Source of the DNA: Bacillota bacterium
GTDB taxonomy: Bacteria; Bacillota; Clostridia; Tissierellales; Peptoniphilaceae
Reading direction: 5' to 3'
DNA: 48,220 nucleotides
Assembly: GCA_023394045.1 (NCBI GenBank)
Contig: JAEXBN010000020.1
Location: 1 to 48,220, forward strand
Part shown: in pieces, positions 1-9,262 of the stretch
How positions within the stretch are numbered: the stretch's first letter is position 1
How the letters are laid out: each line of letters starts with the position of its first letter
The notes under the pieces: generated by a model
The model's input: the letters and a program-made list of their open reading frames with translations, nothing else
What the model was told of the DNA's origin: nothing
The model's database searches: none
Made by a program: the position numbers and the translations under genes

Positions 1-1
1 G

Positions 2-28
2 GCGAACACGGCAAGAGGTGGAACATGA
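2..28 (+). CDS. C-terminal tail of an upstream gene (cut by left edge)
   Basis: Eight sense codons followed by TGA can be read up to the start codon of the next gene, giving a tail ending in ARGGT and an ATGA overlap. In related Bacillota the gene upstream of such an FAD oxidoreductase is usually a glycerol-3-phosphate dehydrogenase-like flavoprotein, but nothing in these few residues proves this. The overlap style matches the next junction (25-1299 with 1296-1670), which is the main reason for calling it. Confidence 0.3.
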   Translation, partial: ANTARGGT

Positions 29-1299
29 ATGAGGCAGAGCTGGTCATCATCGGGGGAGGACCGGCCGGATTGGCGGCAGCAGTCGCTGCCTATGACCGCG
101 GCATTCGTCGGTTGATGATTCTTGAGCGCGATGAGATGCTTGGCGGAATTTTGAATCAGTGTATTCATAATGGATTTGGATTGCATCGGTTTCGGGAAGA
201 ATTGACCGGGCCGGAGTATGCGCTCCGTGAGCAGAAGGAAGTGGAAGCGAGGCGGATTCCTTATTTTTGCCATACGATGGTCACCGACTTAAAGCCGGAC
301 AAAACCATCACGCTGATGGGAAAAGAGACGGGCGTGGTCACGCTGCATCCAGACGCGGTGATTTTGGCGATGGGGTGCCGTGAACGGCCGCGCGGCGCGC
401 TAAACATTCCGGGAGATCGTCCGGCGGGAATTTATACGGCTGGAACGGCGCAGCGCTTAGTGAACCGTGAGGGATATCTGCCCGGTAAACGCGTGGTGAT
501 CCTCGGCTCCGGAGACATTGGATTGATTATGGCGCGCCGGATGACCCTTGAAGGGTGCGAAGTGAAATGCGTCGCTGAGCTGATGCCGTTCTCCGCTGGT
601 CTGAAGCGCAATGTGGTGCAATGCCTGGATGATTTTGGAATTCCGCTTTTCTTTAACACAACGATCACCCAGATTGTCGGAAAAGAACGCGTTGAGGGTG
701 TCTGGCTGGCGCAAGTGGATGCGAGTCGGCAGCCCATTGTGGGGACAGAACGCTATGTCGCGTGTGATACGGTGCTTCTCTCGGTTGGATTGATTCCGGA
801 GAACGAACTGTCTGTTTGCGCCGGGGTGGCGCTGGATCCCCGAACCAAGGGTGCGGTGGTCTCCGAACAGTGGATGACCAGCGTTCCTGGGATTTTTTCC
901 TGCGGAAATGTGCTTCATGTGCATGATCTGGTGGATCATGTGTCCGAAGAGGCGGAGCGAGCCGGACAGGCGGCAGCGGAGTATCTTCAGCGGATCCGGA
1001 AGGGTATCAGGGATGAAGCAGCGGTCGAGATTCCCGTCGAGGCTGGCGAAGGAGTGACTTATACGCTTCCTCAGCAGATTCATCTCGACCGGATGCCGGA
1101 GGTGCTGACGCTTTCTTTCCGGGTACGCGCCTTGTCGCATCTCAAGAGCGTTTCCGTATATTTGGGGGATGAACGCCTGCTGCATCAAAAGAAACATGTT
1201 TTGGCACCCGGACAGATGGAGCAGATCGCTATCCGGAGGAAGGATGTGGAACGATTGCAGCCAGATCGGATTCGGGTCTGTATTGAGGAGGATGCATGA
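25..1299 (+). CDS. NAD(P)/FAD-dependent oxidoreductase (GlpA/GlpO-associated type)
   Basis: A 424-residue two-dinucleotide-binding flavoprotein. The FAD site is the N-terminal GGGPAG (residues 10-15) after a hydrophobic strand. The second, NAD(P)-type Rossmann motif is GSGDIG (161-166). The segment GIFSCGN near 289-295 is the conserved C-terminal FAD contact. Members of this family sit next to anaerobic glycerol-3-phosphate dehydrogenase and a DUF1667 protein and are thought to pass electrons from the dehydrogenase. The gene overlaps the DUF1667 gene by four bases (ATGA), so the two are surely one transcript. The start is preceded by AAGAGGTGGAAC, a usable ribosome binding site. The physiological partner lies outside the window, so the glycerol role is inference from family context. 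Confidence 0.85.
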   Translation: MNEAELVIIGGGPAGLAAAVAAYDRGIRRLMILERDEMLGGILNQCIHNGFGLHRFREELTGPEYALREQKEVEARRIPYFCHTMVTDLKPDKTITLMGKETGVVTLHPDAVILAMGCRERPRGALNIPGDRPAGIYTAGTAQRLVNREGYLPGKRVVILGSGDIGLIMARRMTLEGCEVKCVAELMPFSAGLKRNVVQCLDDFGIPLFFNTTITQIVGKERVEGVWLAQVDASRQPIVGTERYVACDTVLLSVGLIPENELSVCAGVALDPRTKGAVVSEQWMTSVPGIFSCGNVLHVHDLVDHVSEEAERAGQAAAEYLQRIRKGIRDEAAVEIPVEAGEGVTYTLPQQIHLDRMPEVLTLSFRVRALSHLKSVSVYLGDERLLHQKKHVLAPGQMEQIAIRRKDVERLQPDRIRVCIEEDA

Positions 1300-1670
1300 A
1301 CGGGGGCGTGGTGAAAACCGAGATGACCTGCATTCAGTGCCCATTGGGCTGCCGGTTGATGGTGGAGTCCGATGGCGATCAGCAGATTTTGTCGATCCAA
1401 GGAAACACCTGTGGACGCGGACCCAAATATGCGGCGGATGAGCTGAAGCACCCGAAGCGCATGGTGTGTTCCACCGTCCGGGTGGAAGGAGCGCGCTATG
1501 GCGTGGTATCCGTGAAGACGCAGCAGGCGGTTCCAAAAGATCAGATTTTTTCGGTCATGGAGGTCATTCGCAAGATCGGCACGCCGCTGCCCGTCCATGC
1601 GGGAGAGGTGATTGTAGAAAATATCGCCGGAACCGGGGTGAACCTTGTGGCGACGGAAAATAAAGATTAA
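1296..1670 (+). CDS. DUF1667 domain protein
   Basis: A 124-residue protein with an N-terminal cysteine cluster CIQCPLGC (Cys12, Cys15, Cys19) and further cysteines at 39 and 58, the layout of the DUF1667 family. Such proteins accompany the preceding type of FAD/NAD oxidoreductase and probably bind an iron-sulfur cluster or metal. The biochemical role is not established. It is translationally coupled to the oxidoreductase by ATGA. Its last four bases overlap the 3' end of the thymidine kinase gene on the other strand, so there is no room for a terminator between the two converging genes. Confidence 0.85.
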   Translation: MNGGVVKTEMTCIQCPLGCRLMVESDGDQQILSIQGNTCGRGPKYAADELKHPKRMVCSTVRVEGARYGVVSVKTQQAVPKDQIFSVMEVIRKIGTPLPVHAGEVIVENIAGTGVNLVATENKD

Positions 1671-2272
1671 AGGTCCGACTGGGATTCCGCTTTTCGCTTT
1701 TCGCGCATATAGCATTGGCCGCACAACGCTTCATATTCGACGGTATCCTGATCGTCGATGGCAATTTGATCTCCCTCAAAGACGGGAATCCCATTGATTC
1801 GGCGCAGATTCATGATGGCTTTGTGCCCGCAGCGGCAGATGGTCTTCGTCTCTTCAATGGAATGCGCCAGCTCTAGGAGGCGCGTGCTTCCCGGAAAACC
1901 CTGACCTCGGAAGTCCGTGCGAAGGCCATAGCAGATGCATGGGATATTATCATCGAGGACGAACAGAAAGAGCTGATCCACTTGTTCCGACGAAAGGAAT
2001 TGCGCCTCGTCGACGAGAACGCAGTGGAAGAGCACTTGTTTTGCTTTCATGCGGCAAAGAAGCTCATAGCAATTGGTCTGGGGGGTGATCACGGCATCGG
2101 CGGCCTTTGAAGCGCCAAGACGGCTGACGATGGTCACGCCGCCTTTGGTATCGATGCCTGGCTTGAGAAGAAGAGCCCGCATTCCGCGCTCTTCGTAATT
2201 GTGCGCGACCTGTAGCAGCTGTGTCGATTTTCCCGAATTCATTGCTCCGTAACGAAAGAAAAGTTTGGCCAT
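1667..2272 (-). CDS. tdk: Thymidine kinase
   Basis: Salvage enzyme that phosphorylates thymidine to dTMP with ATP. Seen in sequence: P-loop GAMNSGKST near the N-terminus, DEAQF (Walker B region with the catalytic Glu), and two zinc-binding cysteine pairs, CRCG in the middle and CGQC near the C-terminus, as in type II thymidine kinases. Length (about 200 aa) is normal. Two adjacent ATG codons are possible; the second (2272) is preferred because the AGGAGG site lies only one base before the first and four before the second. The basic C-terminal tail overlaps the end of the DUF1667 gene. It appears monocistronic. Confidence 0.95.
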   Translation of the reverse strand: MAKLFFRYGAMNSGKSTQLLQVAHNYEERGMRALLLKPGIDTKGGVTIVSRLGASKAADAVITPQTNCYELLCRMKAKQVLFHCVLVDEAQFLSSEQVDQLFLFVLDDNIPCICYGLRTDFRGQGFPGSTRLLELAHSIEETKTICRCGHKAIMNLRRINGIPVFEGDQIAIDDQDTVEYEALCGQCYMREKRKAESQSDL

Positions 2273-2382
2273 CATTCCTCCTCATCATTGATCTGTGGGA
2301 ATACTGTAGCATGAATGCGTCAAATGGTCGATGGTGAGTAACGATGGCGACCTGGGGACAACATGTTGGGATTTGCCGGGCA

Positions 2383-2391
2383 TGTTATAAT
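2383..2391 (+). promoter_or_regulatory. Extended -10 promoter for the protease-uvrBA-tadA operon
   Basis: TGTTATAAT is a consensus -10 hexamer (TATAAT at 2386-2391) with the extended TGn element. No good -35 is seen at 17 bp, as is usual for extended -10 promoters. It lies 43 bases before the preferred start of the protease gene and after the divergent tdk start. It rules out the longer reading frame that would begin at 2363. Confidence 0.55.
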
Positions 2392-2434
2392 AAATGCAAT
2401 CTGTTTGTCAACGGATCCAATAAAGGAGAGACGT

Positions 2435-3643
2435 ATGAAAAAAGTTGGAAAAGTGTTCATTCTGCTGATTGCCTTGGCATCGGTGGGGGTCGGAGGCTTT
2501 TTGCTGGGCTCGCATTCTTCACAGATTTTTGCTCTGGGAGGTGCAGGCGGATCCGACGCGGACGATCAGCGCATTGTTGAAAATATTGATCTGTATCGAA
2601 AAACCATTGCGGAAGATTATCTGTTTGATTATACCGAGCAGGATCTGGAAAACGGCATCTATAAAGGCATGTTTGCCGGACTCAACGATCCGTATTCGCA
2701 GTATTATACGCCGGAAGAGTATAAGCGGATGATGGAAGATACGTCGGGAGAGTTTGCCGGTGTCGGATTGGTGGTGATCGCCGGAGAGGATGATTTGATC
2801 ACCGTGGTCTCAGCGATTGCCAATACGCCTGCGTCTCGGGCGGGAATTAAGACGAATGATAAAATTGTGGAAGTGGACGGCGTCGCTTATGCGGGGTCGG
2901 ATCTCAATGAAGCAACACAGAAGATGCGTGGACCGGAAAACACGAAAGTGAAGCTGACGATTCAGCGCCAGGTGGATGGAAAAACGGATACGTTGCATAT
3001 CGAGCTGGTGCGCCAGCTCATTACGGTGGACTCTGTGGTGGGAAAACTGCTGGAGCCGGGGTTGGGATATGTCCAGATTACTTCTTTTGATGAGAATACG
3101 GCGGCAGAATTCAAGAAGGAATGGGAAGCGTTGGAACAGCAGGGTGCGGCGCGCTTTGTTTTGGATTTGCGCAACAATCCGGGCGGTCTGCTGACGACGA
3201 GCCAGGAGATCGCCGACATGCTCCTTGGAGAGGGCAAGATTGTCACGACCGTCGATAATAAAGGAAAGGAAGAAGTCCTCACCTCTGATGCGTCTCAGTA
3301 CAAGGAGCCGATGGTGGTGCTTGCCAATGAGGGTTCGGCATCCGCTTCTGAAATTCTTCTGGGAGCCTTGCGCGATCAGAAACGGGCGGTTTCCGTCGGA
3401 GAAAAAACGTTCGGAAAAGGCATCGTTCAACGCCTCTATCCCATCGGTCCCAATGGAGAAGAGGGCGGTTTCAAATTGACCATGGCTGAATATCTCACGC
3501 CGAATGGGGAAAAAATTCATCAGAAGGGAATCACCCCGGACATCCAGGTCGAACTGCCTGCAGATGCCAAGGGGATTGGACCGGATTTCCTTGAACAAGA
3601 TACGCAGCTGGCGCGCGCCATCCAGGAGGTGAAGACGAAGTGA
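2435..3643 (+). CDS. S41-family C-terminal processing peptidase
   Basis: A 402-residue membrane-anchored serine protease of the CtpA/CtpB family. The start at 2435 is chosen because AAAGGAGAG precedes it and the product then begins with MKKVGK and a hydrophobic anchor (about residues 7-25). A PDZ domain follows (around GVGLVV to the LTIQRQ strand). The peptidase domain holds NEGSASASEI with the nucleophile Ser and GEKTFGKGIVQ with the catalytic Lys. These proteases trim or degrade exported proteins, for example in cell-wall or sporulation control. It heads a tight operon: its TGA overlaps the GTG start of uvrB. Pairing with uvrB is common in Clostridia; the substrate is unknown. Confidence 0.92.
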   Translation: MKKVGKVFILLIALASVGVGGFLLGSHSSQIFALGGAGGSDADDQRIVENIDLYRKTIAEDYLFDYTEQDLENGIYKGMFAGLNDPYSQYYTPEEYKRMMEDTSGEFAGVGLVVIAGEDDLITVVSAIANTPASRAGIKTNDKIVEVDGVAYAGSDLNEATQKMRGPENTKVKLTIQRQVDGKTDTLHIELVRQLITVDSVVGKLLEPGLGYVQITSFDENTAAEFKKEWEALEQQGAARFVLDLRNNPGGLLTTSQEIADMLLGEGKIVTTVDNKGKEEVLTSDASQYKEPMVVLANEGSASASEILLGALRDQKRAVSVGEKTFGKGIVQRLYPIGPNGEEGGFKLTMAEYLTPNGEKIHQKGITPDIQVELPADAKGIGPDFLEQDTQLARAIQEVKTK

Positions 3644-5655
3644 TTTCCGCTGAGCAGAAGATGCCTTTTGAATTGGTGGCTCCGTATCAGCCGACGGGCG
3701 ATCAGCCGGAAGCCATTCATGCTCTAGTTGAGGGGATTCAACGAGGCGACCGATATCAGACGCTCCGGGGGGTTACAGGATCAGGAAAAACCTTCACGAT
3801 GGCCAACATTATTCAGAGCGTACAGCGTCCGACGCTGGTTCTGGCTCATAATAAAACGCTGGCTTCTCAGCTCTGCTCCGAATTTCGTGAGTTTTTTCCA
3901 CATAATGCTGTCGAGTATTTTGTCAGCTACTACGATTACTATCAGCCTGAGGCCTATGTGGCGGCAACGGACACCTACATTGCCAAAGACTCATCGATCA
4001 ACGATGAAATTGATAAACTTCGCCATTCGGCGACTATGTCTCTTTTTGAACGGCGCGACGTGATTATCGTCGCGTCGGTTTCGTGTATTTATGGTCTTGG
4101 CGATCCGGATGATTATCAAAAATTAACCATCTCTTTGCGCCCCGGTGCGCAGATGGATCGCGACGATCTGCTCCGGAGGCTCGTCTCCATTCAATACGTG
4201 CGCAACGATGTGGCGTTTCAGCGCGGAACGTTCCGCGTACGCGGCGATGTGGTGGATATTTTTCCTGCATCATCCGCCGAAGAAGCGATCCGCGTGGAAT
4301 TTTTTGGCGATGAAATTGACCGAATTGTTGAAATCAATTCGCTGACCGGCGAAATTCTTCGCGGGCGTAATTACTATATGATCTTTCCCGCTAGCCATTT
4401 TGCAACGACACCGGAAAAGTTAGAGAAAGGGATTATGCGAATTGAAGCGGAATTGGAGGAACGCCTTCGCGAGCTGAACCAGCAGAATAAGCTGGTGGAA
4501 GCGCAGCGTCTGGAGCAGCGGACGCTCTATGATCTCGAAATGCTTCGGGAGGTCGGCTATTGCTCGGGAATCGAGAACTATTCGGCTCCCATCAGCGGAC
4601 GCCCGAGGGGATCGCGTCCCTATACGCTGATCGATTATTTTCCCAAAGATTTTTTATTGCTTGTCGACGAGAGCCACCAGACGCTGCCTCAGGTGCGCGG
4701 GATGGTCAATGGCGATTTGGCGCGGAAACAAAATCTTGTGGATTATGGTTTTCGTCTTCCCTCTGCGCTGGACAACCGTCCTTTGAAATTTGAAGAATTT
4801 GAAGCGCTGGTGCCGCAGGCGGTCTTTGTTTCTGCGACCCCCGGGCCTTATGAAAAAGAGCATTCTACGCAGCAGGTGGATCAGATCATTCGTCCCACAG
4901 GGCTTCTGGATCCCCGCGTGGAGGTGCGGCCGACGGCGCATCAGATTGATGATTTAATGGACGAGATTCGAAAGACGACCGCCGCCGGGGAACGAACGTT
5001 GATTACGACGCTGACCAAGAAGATGGCTGAAGATCTGAGCCAATATTTTGAAGAAGCGGAAATTAAGGCGGTGTATCTGCATTCCGATGTCGTGACCTTG
5101 GAGCGCATGGAGATCCTGCGGGATCTGCGCCTTGGAAAATATGATGTGCTGGTGGGAATTAACCTTCTGCGTGAAGGGCTGGATTTGCCGGAAGTGTCCC
5201 TGATTGCGATTCTGGATGCTGATAAAGAAGGGTTCCTTCGCTCGGAAACGTCGCTGATTCAGACGATTGGGCGCGCCGCGCGAAATGCCAATGGTCATGT
5301 CATTCTTTACGGGGATCACATCACTGATTCCATGGCCGCTGCGATGGAAGAGACGGCGCGCCGCCGATCCATTCAGGAAGCTTACAATGAGGAACACGGC
5401 ATCGTTCCGACGACGATTCAGAAGCGGATTCATACACAGATCACGACGGAGATCGCGGCGGAAGAAGTCGCCGCGTATCGGGGTGAACCGCAAGAGTCTC
5501 AAGATCAGGAGACATTGTCCGCCGGCGAGATGGAGAAGATTCTTCTCGATATGGAAATTGAGATGCGTCAGGCAGCAGAGGAACTGGATTTCGAACGGGC
5601 GGCTTCCATTCGCGATGCCATCCGAAAGATGAAACATGATATGCAGATCGACTAA
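3640..5655 (+). CDS. uvrB: Excinuclease ABC subunit B (UvrB)
   Basis: Damage-verifying helicase-like subunit of nucleotide excision repair. The 671-residue protein carries Walker A GVTGSGKT (44-51), the beta-hairpin region rich in Tyr (VSYYDYYQPEAY), Walker B-like DESHQ, the helicase motifs GLDLPEVSL and QTIGRAARN, and a C-terminal UVR motif for UvrA/UvrC contact. Start: GTG at 3640, overlapping the protease stop, with AGGAGG ten bases upstream; an ATG at 3661 would be the usual UvrB start but lacks its own ribosome site. It is followed 38 bases later by uvrA. Confidence 0.98.
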   Translation: MISAEQKMPFELVAPYQPTGDQPEAIHALVEGIQRGDRYQTLRGVTGSGKTFTMANIIQSVQRPTLVLAHNKTLASQLCSEFREFFPHNAVEYFVSYYDYYQPEAYVAATDTYIAKDSSINDEIDKLRHSATMSLFERRDVIIVASVSCIYGLGDPDDYQKLTISLRPGAQMDRDDLLRRLVSIQYVRNDVAFQRGTFRVRGDVVDIFPASSAEEAIRVEFFGDEIDRIVEINSLTGEILRGRNYYMIFPASHFATTPEKLEKGIMRIEAELEERLRELNQQNKLVEAQRLEQRTLYDLEMLREVGYCSGIENYSAPISGRPRGSRPYTLIDYFPKDFLLLVDESHQTLPQVRGMVNGDLARKQNLVDYGFRLPSALDNRPLKFEEFEALVPQAVFVSATPGPYEKEHSTQQVDQIIRPTGLLDPRVEVRPTAHQIDDLMDEIRKTTAAGERTLITTLTKKMAEDLSQYFEEAEIKAVYLHSDVVTLERMEILRDLRLGKYDVLVGINLLREGLDLPEVSLIAILDADKEGFLRSETSLIQTIGRAARNANGHVILYGDHITDSMAAAMEETARRRSIQEAYNEEHGIVPTTIQKRIHTQITTEIAAEEVAAYRGEPQESQDQETLSAGEMEKILLDMEIEMRQAAEELDFERAASIRDAIRKMKHDMQID

Positions 5656-5693
5656 AGACGAACGGAGACAGGAACTAGAAAGGAACCCAGCGC

Positions 5694-8597
5694 ATGACTC
5701 TCGAAAACATCGAAATCCGCGGCGCGCGGGTGAATAACTTAAAAAATATTGATTTGACTCTGCCACGTAATCGGCTGATCGTCATGACCGGATTATCCGG
5801 ATCGGGGAAAAGCTCTTTGGCATTTGATACGATTTATGCGGAAGGACAGCGCCGCTATGTGGAGAGCTTGTCCAGTTATGCCCGGATGTTTTTGGGGCAA
5901 ATGGATAAGCCGGATGTGGACGTTGTGGAAGGACTTTCGCCCGCCATTTCGATCGACCAGAAGACGACGAATCGTAACCCGCGATCGACGGTGGGGACCG
6001 TGACCGAAATTCATGACTATTTGCGCTTGCTTTATGCCAAGGCGGGGCACGCGTTTTGTCCGGTTTGCGGTGAGCCGATCCGCGCCATGTCGGTGGATCA
6101 GATTGCGGATGAAGCGATGAAGTTTCCGGAGCGAACCCGGTTTCTTGTATTGGCGCCGGTCATTCGTGAGAAAAAGGGGATGCATGAGAAAGTCTTCGCC
6201 CATCTTGAGCGCCAGGGGTTCACCCGCGTGGTGGTGGATGGCGAGATGATGGAAATTGCGGATCATCCGACGCTGGATAAAAACCGGAAGCATGATATTT
6301 CCGTGGTCGTCGATCGTCTGGTGATGCGCGATGGCATTCGATCTCGTTTGACCATGTCGCTGGAAACTGCGCTGGAGCATGCCAATGGAACGGTGATTTT
6401 GCAGGTGGTGGATGGGGAGCCGCACACATTTTCTTCTAAACTGGCTTGTCCGAATGGCCATATGACGTTGGAGGAAATTGAGCCGAGGCTTTTTTCATTT
6501 AACAGCCCGCAGGGTGCCTGTCCGGATTGCAATGGAATCGGCTTTCATATTGCGGTCGATGCGCATCTCTGCATTCCCAATCCGGATTTGTCCATCGACG
6601 ATGGCGCGATTGCTCCTTTTGCGACATCGGCGAAGGGGACGTATTACTACGAGATGATTCATGCCATTGCCCGCGCCTACGGCTTTCCAACGGATCGTCC
6701 GATTGGAGAAGCGCCGAAGACGCTGGTGGATGCCATTCTTTATGGAACGGGGACGAAAAAGGTGCGTTTTCAGTTCACGTCGCATTTTTCCGGAAATAAA
6801 ACGTATTACGATTCTTGGGAAGGGGTGATTCCCAATCTCACCCGGCGCTATGGCCAAACCGGATCGGATGCGATGCAGGCGCGGATTCGTGAATATATGG
6901 CGGAAAATACCTGTGAAACGTGTCATGGCGACCGTTTGCGGCCGGAAGCTTTAGCCGTGCATATCGGGACAAAAAATATTGCAGAATTTAATCGGATGTC
7001 CATCCGCGATGCGCTGGAATGGACGAATTCGCTGACGTTTTCCGAATCGGAGCAGATCATTGCGGCGCCGATTCTGAAGGAGGTGCGCGCCCGGCTGCGC
7101 TTTTTGGTGGACGTCGGATTGGATTACCTTACCTTGGATCGCTATGCGGCGACGCTTTCCGGCGGCGAAAGCCAGCGCATCCGGCTCGCCACGCAGATCG
7201 GATCCGGGCTGGTCGGGGTGGTCTACGTGCTGGATGAGCCGTCGATTGGTCTGCATCAGCGCGATAATGACCGTTTACTGGGTGCGCTGAAAGGATTGCG
7301 CGATCTAGGGAACACGCTGATCGTGGTGGAGCATGACGAGGATACGATGCGGGCGGCGGATTGGATCGTGGATATCGGACCGGGAGCCGGTTTGATGGGC
7401 GGTCAGGTGGTCGCTCAGGGAACTTTTGACGATATTTGCCGTAATCCGAATTCGCTGACCGGAGATTATCTGTCGCATCGAAAGTTTATCCCTGTTCCGG
7501 AGTCCCGCCGGATGCCAACGGGCTGGCTGGATGTGGAGGGATGCCAGGAGAATAACCTAAAGAATATCGACGTGCATCTTCCTCTAGGCGTGCTGACTTG
7601 CATTACCGGAGTGTCCGGTTCGGGCAAAAGCTCCTTTGTGGAGGGGATTCTTTACAAAGTCCTGGCCAATCGTTTGAACAATGCGCGTCAGCGTCCGGGG
7701 CGTTACCGCAGCATTAAAGGAGTGGAGCAGCTGGATAAAGTCATCGAAATCGATCAGTCGCCGATCGGCCGGACACCAAGGTCCAATCCGGCAACGTATA
7801 CAAAGGTCTTCGATCTCATCCGGGATGTTTTTGCGCAGACCAATGAGGCAAAGATGCGCGGCTATGATAAGGGGCGCTTTTCCTTCAACGTTAAGGGAGG
7901 CCGCTGTGAGGCGTGTCAGGGCGATGGAACGATCAAGGTTGAGATGCACTTTTTACCGGATGTGTATGTTCCCTGTGAAGTCTGCCATGGGAAACGCTAT
8001 AACCATGAGACCCTGCAGGTTCACTATAAAGGAAAGACCATCTCGGATGTTTTGGAGATGACCATTGATGAAGGATTGGAGTTTTTCCAAAATCATCAGG
8101 GCATTCGGCGCAAGCTGCAGACGCTGGTGGATGTGGGATTGGGCTATCTGAAGATCGGTCAGCCGTCCACGGAGCTCTCCGGCGGAGAAGCACAGCGCGT
8201 GAAGCTCGCTTCGGAGCTGGGCAAGGTCTCCACCGGTCACACGATGTACATTTTGGATGAACCGACAACCGGTCTTCATGTGGCCGATATCGATAAGCTG
8301 ATCCACGTCTTTCAGCGTCTGATCGCCCAGGGGAACTCCATCGTGGTGATTGAACATAATCTTGATGTCATCAAAGTGGCCGATTATCTGGTGGATCTGG
8401 GACCGGAAGGCGGGGATGCCGGCGGAACCATTGTTGCGACGGGGACGCCGGAAGAGGTCTGCGCCGTGGAAGCCTCGTACACGGGGCGCTATCTCGCGCC
8501 GATTCTGGAGCGGGATCGGAAGGCCGCAGGAGGAGAACGACCGGAAAAAGCGGAAGACCGCGCCTATTCACACAGCGCGCCGGAGTCCGAAACATGA
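5694..8597 (+). CDS. uvrA: Excinuclease ABC subunit A (UvrA)
   Basis: DNA-damage recognition ATPase of nucleotide excision repair; forms UvrA2B complexes. The 967 residues contain two ABC ATPase halves: P-loops GLSGSGKSS and GVSGSGKSS, signatures LSGGESQRIRLA and LSGGEAQRVKLA, and Walker B segments ending VLDEPSIGLH and ILDEPTTGLH. Zinc-binding modules are visible: CPVCG, then CPNGH with CPDC, and CEAC with CEVC in the second half. The second module has a C-x3-H start instead of the usual C-x2-C, a small variation. A charged tail follows the last conserved strand. The final codons overlap the next gene (ATGA). Confidence 0.98.
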   Translation: MTLENIEIRGARVNNLKNIDLTLPRNRLIVMTGLSGSGKSSLAFDTIYAEGQRRYVESLSSYARMFLGQMDKPDVDVVEGLSPAISIDQKTTNRNPRSTVGTVTEIHDYLRLLYAKAGHAFCPVCGEPIRAMSVDQIADEAMKFPERTRFLVLAPVIREKKGMHEKVFAHLERQGFTRVVVDGEMMEIADHPTLDKNRKHDISVVVDRLVMRDGIRSRLTMSLETALEHANGTVILQVVDGEPHTFSSKLACPNGHMTLEEIEPRLFSFNSPQGACPDCNGIGFHIAVDAHLCIPNPDLSIDDGAIAPFATSAKGTYYYEMIHAIARAYGFPTDRPIGEAPKTLVDAILYGTGTKKVRFQFTSHFSGNKTYYDSWEGVIPNLTRRYGQTGSDAMQARIREYMAENTCETCHGDRLRPEALAVHIGTKNIAEFNRMSIRDALEWTNSLTFSESEQIIAAPILKEVRARLRFLVDVGLDYLTLDRYAATLSGGESQRIRLATQIGSGLVGVVYVLDEPSIGLHQRDNDRLLGALKGLRDLGNTLIVVEHDEDTMRAADWIVDIGPGAGLMGGQVVAQGTFDDICRNPNSLTGDYLSHRKFIPVPESRRMPTGWLDVEGCQENNLKNIDVHLPLGVLTCITGVSGSGKSSFVEGILYKVLANRLNNARQRPGRYRSIKGVEQLDKVIEIDQSPIGRTPRSNPATYTKVFDLIRDVFAQTNEAKMRGYDKGRFSFNVKGGRCEACQGDGTIKVEMHFLPDVYVPCEVCHGKRYNHETLQVHYKGKTISDVLEMTIDEGLEFFQNHQGIRRKLQTLVDVGLGYLKIGQPSTELSGGEAQRVKLASELGKVSTGHTMYILDEPTTGLHVADIDKLIHVFQRLIAQGNSIVVIEHNLDVIKVADYLVDLGPEGGDAGGTIVATGTPEEVCAVEASYTGRYLAPILERDRKAAGGERPEKAEDRAYSHSAPESET

Positions 8598-9193
8598 GAC
8601 CGAAGGCGAAAGCGTTCCGGATTCGGCCGGCGCAACCACCGCGATTGAAACGCCGGATGATGGGACGGAAAGGGTTTCAGCGTCCGGTCGCGGCGCTTCC
8701 CGTCTCGGGAGTAGCGAGAGACCGCTATTTTATGCGCAAGACGCTGCGCTTGGCTGAGTGGGCGGCGCGTCAGGGCGAAGTTCCCGTCGGTGCCCTTCTT
8801 GTCCGGGACGGGAGGATCTTGCTGAACGCGATCAATCAGGTGGAAGCGACGCAGAACGGGCTGGCGCATGCGGAGCTGCTGCTTCTTCAAGAAGCCTCCC
8901 GGCGTTTTGGCCGGCGCTTGAACGGGATGACCCTCTATGTGAACTTGGAACCCTGCGTCATGTGCGCGGCGGCGCTGCTTCATGCGCGTGTCGGCCGCTT
9001 GGTCTACGGAGCCTCCGATCCGGAGCGCGGCGGCTGCGGTGCGGATCCCAATGTTTTGGGGGCAAAAAAAACGCTGCATCATCTGTCCGTGACCCAAGGG
9101 ATCATGGAAGAGCGCAGCCGGCGGATCTTGCGCGCCTTTTTTCAACGCCGCCGTCAGGAAGGGCGGCGTTCTTCCTCATCTTCTGTTTTTTAG
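8594..9193 (+). CDS. tadA: tRNA-specific adenosine deaminase
   Basis: Converts the wobble adenosine (A34) of tRNA-Arg(ACG) to inosine. The zinc deaminase signature is complete: HAE (92-94, catalytic Glu94) and PCVMC (120-124, zinc cysteines). The core begins near residue 44 with a typical FMRKTLRLAEWAARQGEVPVGA segment. The reading frame opens at an ATG that overlaps the uvrA stop, giving a basic N-terminal extension of about 45 residues that normal TadA (150-160 aa) lacks. A shorter start cannot be excluded, though no strong internal ribosome site is obvious. The C-terminus ends in an RRR/SSSSS tail that overlaps a hairpin. Confidence 0.92.
   Translation: MRPKAKAFRIRPAQPPRLKRRMMGRKGFQRPVAALPVSGVARDRYFMRKTLRLAEWAARQGEVPVGALLVRDGRILLNAINQVEATQNGLAHAELLLLQEASRRFGRRLNGMTLYVNLEPCVMCAAALLHARVGRLVYGASDPERGGCGADPNVLGAKKTLHHLSVTQGIMEERSRRILRAFFQRRRQEGRRSSSSSVF
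9144..9170 (+). terminator. Possible terminator hairpin at the end of tadA
   Basis: AACGCCGCC (9144-9152) pairs perfectly with GGCGGCGTT (9162-9170) around a nine-base loop. The stem is followed by a pyrimidine-rich stretch ending in TTTTTT about 15 bases later, not directly, so termination would be imperfect. It lies inside the last codons of tadA, between converging tadA and ppk. Confidence 0.3.
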
Positions 9194-9262
9194 GGTGGAA
9201 CCAGAGGAGAGGGAAGCACGCCGCCTTCATTTGGAAAACGCACCAATCGATGCGAGGGACAA

